A stretch of 44,246 bases of DNA from Calditrichota bacterium (GCA_024277115.1 JAJRVW010000083.1:1-44246), one strand, 5' to 3'. Counted from the stretch's first letter, positions 27,558 to 36,909 are shown. Translations and numbers: made by a program. Notes: a model not told the origin generated them from the sequence alone.

Positions 27558-27630
27558 GTTTTCTCCAAAAGGTATAAGGGTACAAGGTTTTTAGGCAAAT
27601 TACCTTTCCACCCTTCACCCTTGTTATCAA

Positions 27631-27906
27631 CTATTCGTTTTCAAGCGGCATGCCAAAAATATCCAATCCTTCTTTCTCGGCGGCCTCAATCATTTCTTCC
27701 CAAACCTCATATGTTTTCCGGGCTTCTTCCTCATCGATAATATTTATGGCAAACCCGGCGTGGATTACCGCATATTGCCCTATTTTTATTTCCGGCACAT
27801 ATTCCAAACAAGCCGAGTTGATTGTTCCTGCATAATCCAGCTTGCCCATTTTAAGGCTGTGCTCTTCATATATTTCGATTAATTTCCCAGGTATGGCTAG
27901 GCACAT
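27631..27906 (-). CDS. hypC: HypC, hydrogenase maturation chaperone
   Basis: A small beta-barrel chaperone that binds HypD and carries the Fe(CN)2CO unit to the large subunit. The 91-residue protein begins 'MCLAIPGKLIEI', with the essential Cys2, and has the conserved 'GQYAVIHAGFAINIIDEEEA' near the middle. AAGGG lies about nine bases before the ATG. It sits between hypF and hypD. One HypC must serve both hydrogenases here unless another copy exists outside the window. Confidence 0.97.
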   Translation of the reverse strand: MCLAIPGKLIEIYEEHSLKMGKLDYAGTINSACLEYVPEIKIGQYAVIHAGFAINIIDEEEARKTYEVWEEMIEAAEKEGLDIFGMPLENE

Positions 27907-27966
27907 ATTTTTTTCCCTTCATTTTAAAATTGGATACTACGTTCCGCGGCATGAGCAATGCACGCC

Positions 27967-30240
27967 TCACGCTTGTAGCGCCGCATTGGCAATGGCAATC
28001 TGCCCCAAAGCCAGGCCGCCATCGTTGGCGGGTACCTGCGAATGGGTCAGAACATCAAAACCGTTTTTAACTAAAAGCGCTGATAATGTATTAAAAAAAT
28101 AGATATTTTGGTAAACACCGCCGCTTAGAGCAACCCGGTTAATTCCGGTTTTCTCCCGTGCCGTTTCTGCTACCCGTGCAAAAATCATGGCCAAAGTATT
28201 ATGAAATTTTGCTGAAATTGTAGGAACATTCAGCCCGTTTTGAAAATCTTCAACAATATTTTTTATGATATTTTTTACAGAAATTATCCCGGAACTCCTT
28301 CCATCAAAAACATAAACACCTGTCACCTTTTTATCAAGCGCCATTTCCAATTGGATTGCCGCCTCGGCTTCGAAGGTCACTTCTGTGCAAACGCCCAAGA
28401 TGGCAGACACGGTATCAAAAAGCCGCCCACAACTTGATGTTAACGGGCTGTTTATATTTTTAAGAATCATTTTTTCGATTAAATCCATCTCCTGAACGGG
28501 CCTGTTTTTTATAAGGGGCAAATCTAAATTTGCAGCCTCTGCACCAAAAGCGCTAAAAAGGTAACTCAGCGCCATCCGCCACGGTTGTTTAATGGCCGCA
28601 CTGCTGCCGGGCATGGCTACGGGTTCCAGCCAGGCAAAACGTTCAAAGCCATTAAAATCGCCAATTAAAACTTCCCCGCCCCAAATTGTCCCATCAGGTC
28701 CAAAGCCGGTGCCATCCAAAATCAGTCCGATGGTTGGCGCGCTGATTTTATTCTCGGCCATTACAGCGGCCAAGTGGGCATGATGATGTTGGATTTCTAC
28801 AACGGGCAGGCCTTGTTTTTTTGCCCATTTTGTTGATAAATATTCCGGGTGCAAATCGCAGGCGACCACCGCCGGGCTAATTTGAAGAATGCCCGATAAA
28901 TGGGTGATACTTTCTTCAAAAAAATTGTACGCCGCCGGATTATCAAGATCACCGATATGCGGGCTAAAAAAAACGGCATCGGCACGGCTGAGGGCAATTG
29001 TATTTTTTAGTTCCGCCCCAACCGCCAAAATATTTTTACCGGTTGTCACTTCCAAAAACAATGGCTCGGGAACAAATCCCCGCGAACGCCTGATTAACCG
29101 AGGCCGGTTATCAACAACCCGGATAATCGAGTCATCGCAGCGTTGCACAATCTCACGGTTATGCACCAAAAAATAATCGGCTATTTCGTGCAGACGCTCC
29201 ACGGCCTCTTCGTTTTTTATAACGATGGGCTCATCGGTAAAATTAGCGCTGGTCATTATCAGGGCATCAAAATTTTCCATTAAAAGAAAATGGAGCGGTG
29301 CGTACGGCAGCATAAATCCCAAAAAATTATTGCCCGGCGCGATGGCCTTTAAAACCGGGACAGTTCCCTTAGCCTGCAATAAAACAATCGGGCGGGTATG
29401 GTGTTTTAACGCGTGCGCTTCTCCCTGCGACACATGGCAATACTTTTTTATGGATTCGACTGTCGGGGCCATCAGGGCAAAGGGTTTTCCCTGGCGGCCT
29501 TTCCTTTTCCGTAGCTCCTTTACGGCATTTTCATTAAAAGCATCCACAGCAAGATGAAACCCTCCCAAACCCCGGATGGCCACAATCTTGCCCTTTTTTA
29601 AAAACTTTACCGCTCCGGCCAAAGGATCATCCAAACCAGGTGTTTTACCCGCGCCATCCCACAAAAAAAGTTGCGGCCCGCATTTAGGGCAGGCATTGGG
29701 CTGTGCATGGAAACGCCTGTCCGTGGGATTGTGATACTCCTTTTCACAGTCCGCGCACATGGGGAAAACACGCATGGATGTAAAGGGGCGGTCGTAGGGA
29801 ATGCTTTCAACAATCGTATAGCGCGGCCCGCAATTGGTACAATTTATAAAAGGATAATGGTAGCGGCGGTCTTGCGGGTCGTTCATTTCTTCAAGACAAT
29901 CATCGCATACACAAACATCGGGCGCGATAAATGTGCTCGCCGGGGCAGTGTTTTCCGTTTTAATAATTCGGAAACTGGTTTCATTTTTAGGGGGGATTTC
30001 GTGCGATTTTATTTGATTGATTTTTGCGAGGGGTGGCGCTTGTTTTTCGATAAGTTCATTAAGTTTTTTTAAGGATTGTGGCAATCCTTGCGCTTCAATT
30101 AATACACCTTCGCTATTATTGTTTACAAATCCGGTAAGATGGCACTGATTGGCGATGCGGTAAATAAAGGGCCGAAAACCGACCCCTTGCACAATGCCGT
30201 TAATGTGGATTTTTTGTCGGATTATTTTGTTCGTGTCCAA
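27967..30240 (-). CDS. hypF: HypF, carbamoyltransferase for NiFe hydrogenase maturation
   Basis: HypF makes carbamoyl-adenylate from carbamoyl phosphate and loads HypE. The 757 residues show all domains in order: acylphosphatase ('INGIVQGVGFRPFIYRIA', 13-30), two zinc fingers ('CDDCLEEMND ... CTNCGPRY' and 'CADCEKEYHN ... CPKCGP'), a YrdC-like domain ('IVAIRGLGGFHLAVDAFNE') and a Kae1-like domain with 'HHHAHLAAVMAEN' and 'ALSGGVYQN'. The start is TTG at 30240: an in-frame TAA lies immediately before it, and no later Met precedes the acylphosphatase motif. Confidence 0.96.
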   Translation of the reverse strand: MDTNKIIRQKIHINGIVQGVGFRPFIYRIANQCHLTGFVNNNSEGVLIEAQGLPQSLKKLNELIEKQAPPLAKINQIKSHEIPPKNETSFRIIKTENTAPASTFIAPDVCVCDDCLEEMNDPQDRRYHYPFINCTNCGPRYTIVESIPYDRPFTSMRVFPMCADCEKEYHNPTDRRFHAQPNACPKCGPQLFLWDGAGKTPGLDDPLAGAVKFLKKGKIVAIRGLGGFHLAVDAFNENAVKELRKRKGRQGKPFALMAPTVESIKKYCHVSQGEAHALKHHTRPIVLLQAKGTVPVLKAIAPGNNFLGFMLPYAPLHFLLMENFDALIMTSANFTDEPIVIKNEEAVERLHEIADYFLVHNREIVQRCDDSIIRVVDNRPRLIRRSRGFVPEPLFLEVTTGKNILAVGAELKNTIALSRADAVFFSPHIGDLDNPAAYNFFEESITHLSGILQISPAVVACDLHPEYLSTKWAKKQGLPVVEIQHHHAHLAAVMAENKISAPTIGLILDGTGFGPDGTIWGGEVLIGDFNGFERFAWLEPVAMPGSSAAIKQPWRMALSYLFSAFGAEAANLDLPLIKNRPVQEMDLIEKMILKNINSPLTSSCGRLFDTVSAILGVCTEVTFEAEAAIQLEMALDKKVTGVYVFDGRSSGIISVKNIIKNIVEDFQNGLNVPTISAKFHNTLAMIFARVAETAREKTGINRVALSGGVYQNIYFFNTLSALLVKNGFDVLTHSQVPANDGGLALGQIAIANAALQA

Positions 30241-30387
30241 TTAATATTCTCACCCTCTCAGTCTCCAAAAATACAATTTGGAAGCTATGTGCCTCAGTAA
30301 CAAAAATCCGTGATATTAAAGAAAGATTACCTCCTGGCTTCCACAGTTGGGATGCTTCGTCCCGCAGCATGACAAACTATGTACGCA

Positions 30388-31056
30388 CTACGCCTCACGC
30401 TTTCCTTTCACCAGCTCTTTCAGCCAATCATACCATTCTTCGAGGCCTTCTCCCGTCCGGCAGGAAAGTTCAAATATTTTCAGGTCGCCATTAATTTGCA
30501 GCGCGTTTTTCTTTACGGTTTCCAGGCTAAAGTCACATAATTCCAACATATCAATTTTATTGATCACCATAACCGAGGAGCGGCGGAACATGGATGGATA
30601 TTTGAGCGGCTTGTCATCGCCTTCGGTAACGCTGATCAGCACTACTTTCATGTCTTCGCCCAAATCATAGCTGGATGGGCATACCAAATTGCCTACATTT
30701 TCGATGATGAATAAATCCAAATCCGAGCTGTCAATTTCCGGCAAAACCTTGCTGACCATTTTTGCATCCAAATGGCACGAGCCACCGGTTACGATCGGTT
30801 TAATTTTTTCACCACCGGCGCTGATGAGACGCTTGGCATCATTCTCAGTTTGTACATCGCCGGCAACCATGCCAATTTTCATTTCACTCCTTAGGGCTTG
30901 CAGGGTTTTTTCCAGCAGGCTGGTTTTTCCCGATCCCGGCGAGCTTACAAAATTTAGTGCGGCGACTTTATTTTTAGTTAATTCGTCCCGTATTTCAGCT
31001 GCCAGCTTATCATTTTCCGACAGTACTTTTTTCTCGAGTTTGATTGTGGTTGTCAT
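30388..31056 (-). CDS. hypB: HypB, nickel-insertion GTPase
   Basis: HypB is the GTPase that works with HypA to insert nickel. The 222 residues have Walker A 'SSPGSGKTSLLEKT' (about 38-51), the metal and switch region 'GGSCHLDAKMV', 'FIIENVGNLVCP' and the guanine motif 'VINKIDM'. The N-terminus lacks both the CxxCGC nickel motif and a histidine-rich stretch found in some relatives, so storage function is probably absent. AAGGA is ten bases before the ATG, just inside the end of the broken RAYT gene. Confidence 0.96.
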   Translation of the reverse strand: MTTTIKLEKKVLSENDKLAAEIRDELTKNKVAALNFVSSPGSGKTSLLEKTLQALRSEMKIGMVAGDVQTENDAKRLISAGGEKIKPIVTGGSCHLDAKMVSKVLPEIDSSDLDLFIIENVGNLVCPSSYDLGEDMKVVLISVTEGDDKPLKYPSMFRRSSVMVINKIDMLELCDFSLETVKKNALQINGDLKIFELSCRTGEGLEEWYDWLKELVKGKREA

Positions 31057-31069
31057 ATTTTAGATTCCT

Positions 31070-31613
31070 TTATTGATAATACATGTCATCCGCCCATTTT
31101 AAAGGATTATGGCGGATATATGTTTTAATACAGTAAAATTCTTCTTCATTACGGATGATCCGTTCATGAAAATTTCTTTGCCAAACGGGAATACCCGGCA
31201 AATTACAGTTTTCATTTATTTGCTTGGTAACCGCCGTTTTAAATCCACGGACAATCGTCCCTAATGTTTTAAGGGTGATTTTAATCCGGGCGACGTTTTA
31301 GGTTCCCCGATGGATCAGCATCAATAGAACGCAGGGGCGTATTGCAATACGCCCCTGCGTTCCCATATTCCACAATCTGAATTATCCCATGTACATGATT
31401 TGGCATTACCACAAATTCATCCAATCGGATATTGGGCTTTTTGTTAGGTGTTTTGAACCATTCGGCCAATATAATTTCACCATTATTAATATCAGTAAAT
31501 AATAATTCACGTTTATAGCTGCAAATCGTTACAAAATATAACCCCGGTTTACCATAATCGTATTCTTTTAAGCGGATTGATTTACGTTTGTGGATTTCGG
31601 GATTATAGACCAC
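31070..31613 (-). pseudogene. Frameshifted REP-associated (IS200-like) Y1 transposase, RAYT
   Basis: The first 110 codons (from a GTG at 31613, one base after the upstream gene's stop) encode 'RRKSIRLKEYDYGKPGLYFV'-type RAYT sequence with the 'MPNHVHGII' metal-binding HxH motif. That frame stops at 31281. A +1 change near 31290-31300 restores 'TLGTIVRGFKTAVTKQINEN', then 'GIPVWQRNFHERIIRNEEEF' and 'IKTYIRHNPLKW', ending at 31070. The catalytic Tyr (in 'EEFYCIKTYI') lies in the second frame, so the product is inactive unless frameshifting occurs. A 36-bp palindrome lies inside the gene. (The quoted start is KRKSIRLKEYDYGKPGLYFV in this copy.). Confidence 0.88.
31327..31362. repeat. Perfect 36-bp palindrome inside the RAYT gene
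   Basis: Left arm GAACGCAGGGGCGTATTG (31327-31344) is followed without a loop by its exact reverse complement (31345-31362). In the transposase frame it encodes 'NAGAYCNTPLRS'. Related palindromic segments occur at this point in RAYT genes I recall from related bacteria, so it may be both coding and a structural or recognition site. Confidence 0.95.
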
Positions 31614-31614
31614 T

Positions 31615-32316
31615 TTACAATCCTAAAAAAACAATGGCCAGCCCCGAGAGAAAAATTGCCAACCCTGAAACAGGATGGACATATTTTTCCATTCTGCCAA
31701 AATCTATTTTTGATATGCCCCAAACGGAAGCTAAAACAACACCCAACATTGTGACTATGGTAATCACGCCAAAAACAACGGCAACATAAATAACGTCCAT
31801 GGTACTATTTCGCGCTGCCGGGTACATTAAAAGCGGGATCAACGGCTCACACGGACCAAGCACAAAAATCACAAATAGCAACCAGGGCGTTGTTTCATTT
31901 TTTTCGTGGGATTCATCTGCCGAACCTGAATGGTCGTGATCGTGATAGTGGTGTTTATGCGCCCCAAAAAGATGACTGTGCCCGGCTTTGCCACGGTAGA
32001 TTTTATGCATCCCCCATACAAAATAGCTTAAACCGAAAACGATCAATGCCCATGCCGCAAAATCACCACGTATCGATTCAATCGATTCCAGTTTAAAAAC
32101 GGCAACAGCAAAAGTAATCCCAACCACCCCAAGGAAAACGGAACTAAGCACATGCCCCAGGCCGCAAACCAGGGTTACCCAAGTTGTTTTAAAAATCGTC
32201 CATTTTCGTGCCCGCGCCATCATCACAAAAGGGAGATAATGATCCGGGCCTAAAAGTGTATGAAAAAAGGCGATCGAGGCGGCGGTGCTTATTAAGACAA
32301 ATGTCTCATTACCCAT
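31615..32316 (-). CDS. Nickel-transporter-like membrane protein with His-rich loop
   Basis: Placed between hypA and hypB, this 233-residue protein has about six membrane helices, an 'HTLLGPDH' motif in the first helix (His19, Asp25, His26) like the HxxxxDH site of NiCoT/UreH-type nickel permeases, a histidine-rich loop ('HLFGAHKHHYHDHDHSGS'), and 'GPCEPLIPLLMYPA' in a later helix. The start at 32316 is chosen over 32340 because GGAGGTGG lies directly upstream; it makes an 8-base overlap with the end of hypA. Nickel import for hydrogenase is the likely role; a TauE/SafE or LysE-type exporter is an alternative. Confidence 0.8.
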   Translation of the reverse strand: MGNETFVLISTAASIAFFHTLLGPDHYLPFVMMARARKWTIFKTTWVTLVCGLGHVLSSVFLGVVGITFAVAVFKLESIESIRGDFAAWALIVFGLSYFVWGMHKIYRGKAGHSHLFGAHKHHYHDHDHSGSADESHEKNETTPWLLFVIFVLGPCEPLIPLLMYPAARNSTMDVIYVAVVFGVITIVTMLGVVLASVWGISKIDFGRMEKYVHPVSGLAIFLSGLAIVFLGL

Positions 32317-32674
32317 CTTCCACCTCCAGCTCTTCGGCAATTTCCATATATGTTATGTCTAACTCCTCGCCCTGCTCCATTTTAATGGAGGTTGATTGAC
32401 AGTGCGGACAACTAAAAACCAACTCCCGGACTTCAAAAGATTTTGAGCAATTAATGCATTTGCCAGCAATGGGAATTACCTCAATCTCCAATTTTGTTTT
32501 ACAGAGGACTGTTTCCAATTTAATAGCATCAAAACCAAATTCTAACGCGTCAGGAAAGATGCCGCTTATAGCGCCAATTTTTAAACCAATGGCCTTTACT
32601 TCACCAAGGTTTTTTGTCTTTATTTCATCAAGGACGATGTTTATAATTGAGTTTGCTATCGAAAGTTCATGCAT
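32309..32674 (-). CDS. hypA: HypA, nickel metallochaperone
   Basis: HypA delivers nickel to the hydrogenase large subunit with HypB. The 121-residue protein begins 'MHELSIANSI', with His2 and Glu3 of the nickel site, and has the zinc site Cys73-x2-Cys76 and Cys89-x2-Cys92. The last 20 residues are acidic. It follows the hydrogenase protease gene by about 93 bases and overlaps the nickel-transporter gene by eight bases, so they are coupled. Confidence 0.96.
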   Translation of the reverse strand: MHELSIANSIINIVLDEIKTKNLGEVKAIGLKIGAISGIFPDALEFGFDAIKLETVLCKTKLEIEVIPIAGKCINCSKSFEVRELVFSCPHCQSTSIKMEQGEELDITYMEIAEELEVEDG

Positions 32675-32767
32675 CGAAATTCCATATTTTAGACTTTTGT
32701 AAATATAATAAATTCAAATAATTATCAAAAGGAAATTATGACATATTAAATTAAAATATTGTATTTC

Positions 32768-33232
32768 TTATTCTATTTCTTTTAGGATTTGATCTACGAT
32801 TTCAGGAATGGCGGATTCAACCTCAGAAGAAAGCTCTAAGGATAAACCTTCGGCAAGCGGCGCTATACTTATGGCATAAAGAATTACTTTGGGGACAGTA
32901 TCAAGCAAATAAAAAGCATCCAGTAAATCCTTAAGGCCAATATCGTGAGCGGTTAAAGTTTTAGGATAATCTTTTGAAAATTTGGGGGTCAACCGTTTAA
33001 TTGTACCGGGCTTTTCTCCATCAATCGTTGCATCAATAAGAATAACCCGATCTGCGTTTTGCATTATGCCCAATAATACAAAACTCCCGGTACCACCATC
33101 AACAACTTCAACAAAGTCCGGGAGTTTTTTTTGATTTAAATAATTTGCGACATGTACACCAACGCCTTCATCGGCAAGTAAGGTATTTCCAATCCCAAGG
33201 ATAAGGGTTGTGTTGATTTTTGTGTTTTGCAT
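32768..33232 (-). CDS. hyaD: NiFe-hydrogenase maturation endopeptidase for the group 1 enzyme
   Basis: HyaD/HybD-family peptidases remove the C-terminal tail of the large subunit after nickel insertion. The 154-residue protein shows 'GIGNTLLADEGVGVHVA' (nickel-sensing Glu22), 'DATIDGEKPGTI' (Asp ligand) and 'TAHDIGLKDLL' (His ligand). The start at 33232 (MQNTK) is chosen over 33259 because the extra residues overlap an intergenic inverted repeat and are not family-like. It follows the large-subunit and cytochrome b genes, whose product it presumably processes. Confidence 0.93.
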   Translation of the reverse strand: MQNTKINTTLILGIGNTLLADEGVGVHVANYLNQKKLPDFVEVVDGGTGSFVLLGIMQNADRVILIDATIDGEKPGTIKRLTPKFSKDYPKTLTAHDIGLKDLLDAFYLLDTVPKVILYAISIAPLAEGLSLELSSEVESAIPEIVDQILKEIE

Positions 33233-33234
33233 AT

Positions 33235-33270
33235 AACCTTCGGGATTTAATAAAAGCAACCTCGAAGGTT
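33235..33270. repeat. Inverted repeat between cytochrome b and the protease gene
   Basis: AACCTTCG (33235-33242) and CGAAGGTT (33263-33270) form an 8-bp stem around 20 bases, just after the cytochrome b stop and before the protease start. It may tune the drop-off between structural and accessory genes. Confidence 0.6.
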
Positions 33271-33283
33271 ACTCTTCAATTAA

Positions 33284-33979
33284 TTATTCATCGTTATTTA
33301 TATTTTCATCTTTTTCAAACTTCCAACCACCAACCATCGAAGATGTTGTTCCCCTACCTTCAATATAATCGTGATAAAATACCAAATATATATGGATTAT
33401 AATAAAAATAATAAAAACCCACATAAAAATATGGTGCCATTGCCTAACAGCGAAATCTCCTCCCATCAACGGAATAACCCATGTAAAAAGTTTAGGTAGA
33501 AAGGACTGGCTATTTGCCGCGTATAAAGCAAAACCGGTTACAGATTGAAAGGCGAAAGCAAGAAATGAAAAAAAATATATAAAGCCTGCCAAAGCATTGT
33601 GCCCAATTTCTATACGCATTGAGGGATCAACTTGAAGAACATCTACTTTCAGGACATTTACAATTTCTTTCCACCGTGCTTTTTTTAGTGGAATAAAATT
33701 TGTCCATCGGGCAAACTGATTACCTACAAAACCCCAATATATCCTTACCAGAAAATTGAAAAAGAAAATAAAGGCTGAAACAAAATGAATAAAACGTACA
33801 GTTCCAAACCAATATTGCTGATAGGCTTCATTTGCATAAAAAAGTTGTAATGGGTTTCCAATCAGAAACCCGGTAATAATCAAAAAAAGGATAGTAAACC
33901 CATTAATCCAATGATAAAGGCGTACCGGAAATTCCCATACATAGATACGTCTATATATTGCTTTTTGTGTTTGTTCCAT
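33284..33979 (-). CDS. hyaC: Group 1 hydrogenase cytochrome b subunit
   Basis: This membrane cytochrome b passes electrons from the periplasmic hydrogenase to the quinone pool. The 231-residue protein has four membrane helices and candidate heme histidines in 'RLYHWINGF' (His23), 'RFIHFVSAF' (His65), and the 'QWHHIFMWVF ... IHIYLVFYHDYIEGRG' C-terminal segment typical of HyaC/HupC. GGAGGCGG precedes the ATG. It follows the large subunit by 11 bases. Confidence 0.95.
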   Translation of the reverse strand: MEQTQKAIYRRIYVWEFPVRLYHWINGFTILFLIITGFLIGNPLQLFYANEAYQQYWFGTVRFIHFVSAFIFFFNFLVRIYWGFVGNQFARWTNFIPLKKARWKEIVNVLKVDVLQVDPSMRIEIGHNALAGFIYFFSFLAFAFQSVTGFALYAANSQSFLPKLFTWVIPLMGGDFAVRQWHHIFMWVFIIFIIIHIYLVFYHDYIEGRGTTSSMVGGWKFEKDENINNDE

Positions 33980-33990
33980 TGCCGCCTCCG

Positions 33991-35712
33991 TTAAACAACT
34001 TTTATATCATGGATGTGTTTACCGTCCGGATCATATAAATGAACAGAACATGCCAGGCACGGATCGAACGAATGGATAGTGCGCAATATCTCCAGTGGCA
34101 TATCCTTATCCGCAATGGGCGTCCCGATCAATGCTGTTTCATAAGCGGATTTCTGTCCGCTTGGATCGCGTGGTGAAGCATTCCAGGTGGTTGGGACTAC
34201 AAGCTGATAATTCTCGATTTTACCGGAATTAATTTTAATAAAATGGGCAAGTGCACCGCGGGGCGCTTCGGTCATGCCTACGCCTTCACATGATTGCGGC
34301 CATGAAGACGGTTCCCATTTTTCCTTAGTAAAAGTTGTTGTATCGCCAGCTTTTACATTGGTTACCAAATCATCAAAGAACCCTTTTAGCCAACCTACGA
34401 TTAATTTTGTTTCCAACCCTCTTGCCGCTGTACGGCCAAGTGTTGAAAACAAAGCGCCAACCGGTACATTTAAACGGGCCAGTGTATCATTGACAATATC
34501 CTGTACTTCGGTTACCCCGGCGGCATAAGCTACAAGCATACGGGAAAGCGGCCCTACCTCCATGGCTTTGTCTTTCCAACGTGGCGTCTTTATCCAGGAG
34601 TATTTATTCTGGACATCAAGTTGATCAAATGGTGGCTTGGGCCCGGTAAAATTAAATTCTGTTTCACCTTCCCATGGATGCAGACCGGCTTCATCCCCGG
34701 CGCCATATTTATACCAGGAATGTTTGATATATTCTTTTATTTGCTGTGGATCACGCGCATCGACTTCAACAACTTCATTCAAGTTTTGTCCAAGAATTAT
34801 TCCCCTCGGGAATTTAAAAGAATCGGTCTGATTATACCCATGAGTGGGAAAATCACCGTAACATAAAAAGTTCTCCATGCCGCCGCCAATAGCGCCCCAA
34901 TCTTTATAATAAGGTGCAATGGCCATCAAATCGGGTATATAAACCTGGTTTACAAATTGCATGGCATCTGTAATTAGCTTACTAACATGGTTTAACCGTT
35001 CAGAGTTGATGGCATTCACTTCATTTAAATTAATTGAACAGGGAACACCGCCAACAAGATAATTTGGATGCGGGTTTTTTCCTCCAAAGATGGCATGTAT
35101 TTTTACAATCTCTTTTTGCCATTCCAGGGCTTCCAGATAGTGGGCCACTGCTAGTAAGTTTATCTCCGGAGGTAATTTCATTGCCTTGTGCCCCCAATAC
35201 CCATTGGCAAAAATACCGAGCTGCCCGCTTTCAACAAACGTTTTTAAACGCGTAGCAACATCCTTAAAATAACCTACCGATGATTTTGGCCAATGCGAAA
35301 TAGACTGGGCAATTCTTGATGTTTCTTTAGGGTCGGCCGAAAGGGCGCTAACTACATCAACCCAATCCAGTGCATGCAAATGATAAAAATGAACCACATG
35401 GTCCTGAACATACAGGGCCGCTTCCATAATATTACGAATTAATTCTGCATTTTTAGGGACACTGATACCGACAGCATCTTCTACGGTACGCACACTAGCC
35501 AAGGCATGGACGGTCGTACAAACGCCACAAGCGCGTTGTGTAAAAGCCCAGGCGTCACGGGGATCGCGCCCTTTTAATATAATTTCAAGGCCGCGCACCA
35601 TAGTGCCGGAGCTAAATGCGTCCGTTATAATTCCGTTTTCTACAACGGCCTCTACCCTAAGGTGCCCTTCGATTCTCGTTACGGGATCAACTACTATTCT
35701 CTTGGTTGCCAT
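33991..35712 (-). CDS. hyaB: Group 1 NiFe hydrogenase large subunit
   Basis: The catalytic subunit holds the NiFe(CN)2CO centre. Motifs are 'VTRIEGHLRVE' (11-21), the first Cys pair Cys62 and Cys65 in 'RACGVCTTVH', and the second pair Cys552 and Cys555 in 'DPCLACSVH'. Cleavage is expected after His558, removing 15 residues. The 573-residue length is normal for group 1. Its ATG overlaps the small-subunit stop (TGATG), with GGAGGG upstream. It has no signal peptide and should be exported by Tat with the small subunit. Confidence 0.97.
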   Translation of the reverse strand: MATKRIVVDPVTRIEGHLRVEAVVENGIITDAFSSGTMVRGLEIILKGRDPRDAWAFTQRACGVCTTVHALASVRTVEDAVGISVPKNAELIRNIMEAALYVQDHVVHFYHLHALDWVDVVSALSADPKETSRIAQSISHWPKSSVGYFKDVATRLKTFVESGQLGIFANGYWGHKAMKLPPEINLLAVAHYLEALEWQKEIVKIHAIFGGKNPHPNYLVGGVPCSINLNEVNAINSERLNHVSKLITDAMQFVNQVYIPDLMAIAPYYKDWGAIGGGMENFLCYGDFPTHGYNQTDSFKFPRGIILGQNLNEVVEVDARDPQQIKEYIKHSWYKYGAGDEAGLHPWEGETEFNFTGPKPPFDQLDVQNKYSWIKTPRWKDKAMEVGPLSRMLVAYAAGVTEVQDIVNDTLARLNVPVGALFSTLGRTAARGLETKLIVGWLKGFFDDLVTNVKAGDTTTFTKEKWEPSSWPQSCEGVGMTEAPRGALAHFIKINSGKIENYQLVVPTTWNASPRDPSGQKSAYETALIGTPIADKDMPLEILRTIHSFDPCLACSVHLYDPDGKHIHDIKVV

Positions 35713-36833
35713 CAGCTGTTCCCTCCTTTGTCTTCATCGTTTATTTCTACAGATTCATCTTTAAGTTCTTTCACTAATTTACGTTTTCGTATATTTGCAA
35801 CAATTGCGTGGGCCGCAACCCCGGCGGTGGCTGCAACTCCTACTGCTGTACCAATAGTATCAGCCGTGGATTCAATTCCAAAACCCGGAAAGGAAGCCAA
35901 ATGTTGGTAGAAAGGACCATTGTCCCAAAATCCGTTTTCACTGCAACCAATACAGCCATGGCCAGACTGGATTGGATAACTAACCCCACCATTCCATTTT
36001 GTAACAGAACAAGCATTATATGTTACAGGTCCACGGCAACCTACTTTATACAAGCAATAGCCTTTCCTGGCATTTTCATCATCAAAGGATTCCACAAACA
36101 TACCGGCGTCATAATAAGGACGGCGATAGCATGTATCGTGCACACGGCGAGAATAAAATTCTTTTGGGCGTCCCTGGCTATCCAGCTCGGGCGAGCCTCC
36201 ATACACAAGAAGATGGGTTATGACCCCTGTCATTACATCCGCGATGGGCGGACAGCCCGGAACATTTATCACCGGTTTATTAATTATTTTATGGATAGGC
36301 GTCGCATTTGTCGGATTTGGATTGGCATTCTGTACACAGCCATTTGACGCACAACTTCCCCAGGCAATAACGGCTGCCGCGTCTTTTGCCGCTTCCTGTA
36401 TGATTTGTTCGGCGGAACGTCCGCCTATCATACAAAAAACGCCATCATTACCGGCAGGTATCGATCCCTCTACAAGTAAAATATATTGGCCCGCATAGTT
36501 TTTTATTGTGTCCTGATAACTTTTTTCTGCCTGGTGCCCGGCAGCCGCCATTAGTGTTTCTGTATAATCCAGCGATAAGTAATCGAAAATCACATCGGCA
36601 ACTATCGGGTGGGTTGAGCGGATAAACGACTCGCTGCAACAGGTACATTCCTGAAAATGCAACCAGATTACCGGTGGGCGCGGCTTTGTCTCAAAAGCCC
36701 GCACAATGGATGGAAGCCCGGCTGCTTCTATTCCTAAGATTGCCGCAGCAGCTGAACAATATTTTAAAAAATCCCTGCGTGAATAGCCTTTGCTTTCTAT
36801 CGCTTCGCGCATAGTGGGCATTTCTTTTGGCAT
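35712..36833 (-). CDS. hyaA: Group 1 NiFe hydrogenase small subunit with oxygen-tolerance signature
   Basis: The 373-residue protein has a Tat signal ('YSRRDFLKY', Arg19-Arg20), three Fe-S clusters and a C-terminal membrane anchor (about 325-347) followed by a charged tail. The proximal cluster shows 'ECTCCSE' (Cys63, Cys65, Cys66), 'GSCASNGC' (Cys161, Cys166) and 'VPGCPP' (Cys194). The two extra cysteines, 65 and 166, correspond to Cys19 and Cys120 of E. coli Hyd-1, which form the [4Fe-3S] cluster of oxygen-tolerant enzymes. Distal ligands are His232, Cys235, Cys260, Cys266; medial ones are Cys275, Cys294, Cys297. GGGGAGG precedes the ATG. Confidence 0.97.
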   Translation of the reverse strand: MPKEMPTMREAIESKGYSRRDFLKYCSAAAAILGIEAAGLPSIVRAFETKPRPPVIWLHFQECTCCSESFIRSTHPIVADVIFDYLSLDYTETLMAAAGHQAEKSYQDTIKNYAGQYILLVEGSIPAGNDGVFCMIGGRSAEQIIQEAAKDAAAVIAWGSCASNGCVQNANPNPTNATPIHKIINKPVINVPGCPPIADVMTGVITHLLVYGGSPELDSQGRPKEFYSRRVHDTCYRRPYYDAGMFVESFDDENARKGYCLYKVGCRGPVTYNACSVTKWNGGVSYPIQSGHGCIGCSENGFWDNGPFYQHLASFPGFGIESTADTIGTAVGVAATAGVAAHAIVANIRKRKLVKELKDESVEINDEDKGGNS

Positions 36834-36909
36834 GAGACCTCCCCTTATTTTGAAGTTAAAAGTCCAAAGTTTTTAGCCTTGCTAACAAATATCGTGAATT
36901 GTCTAAAGC

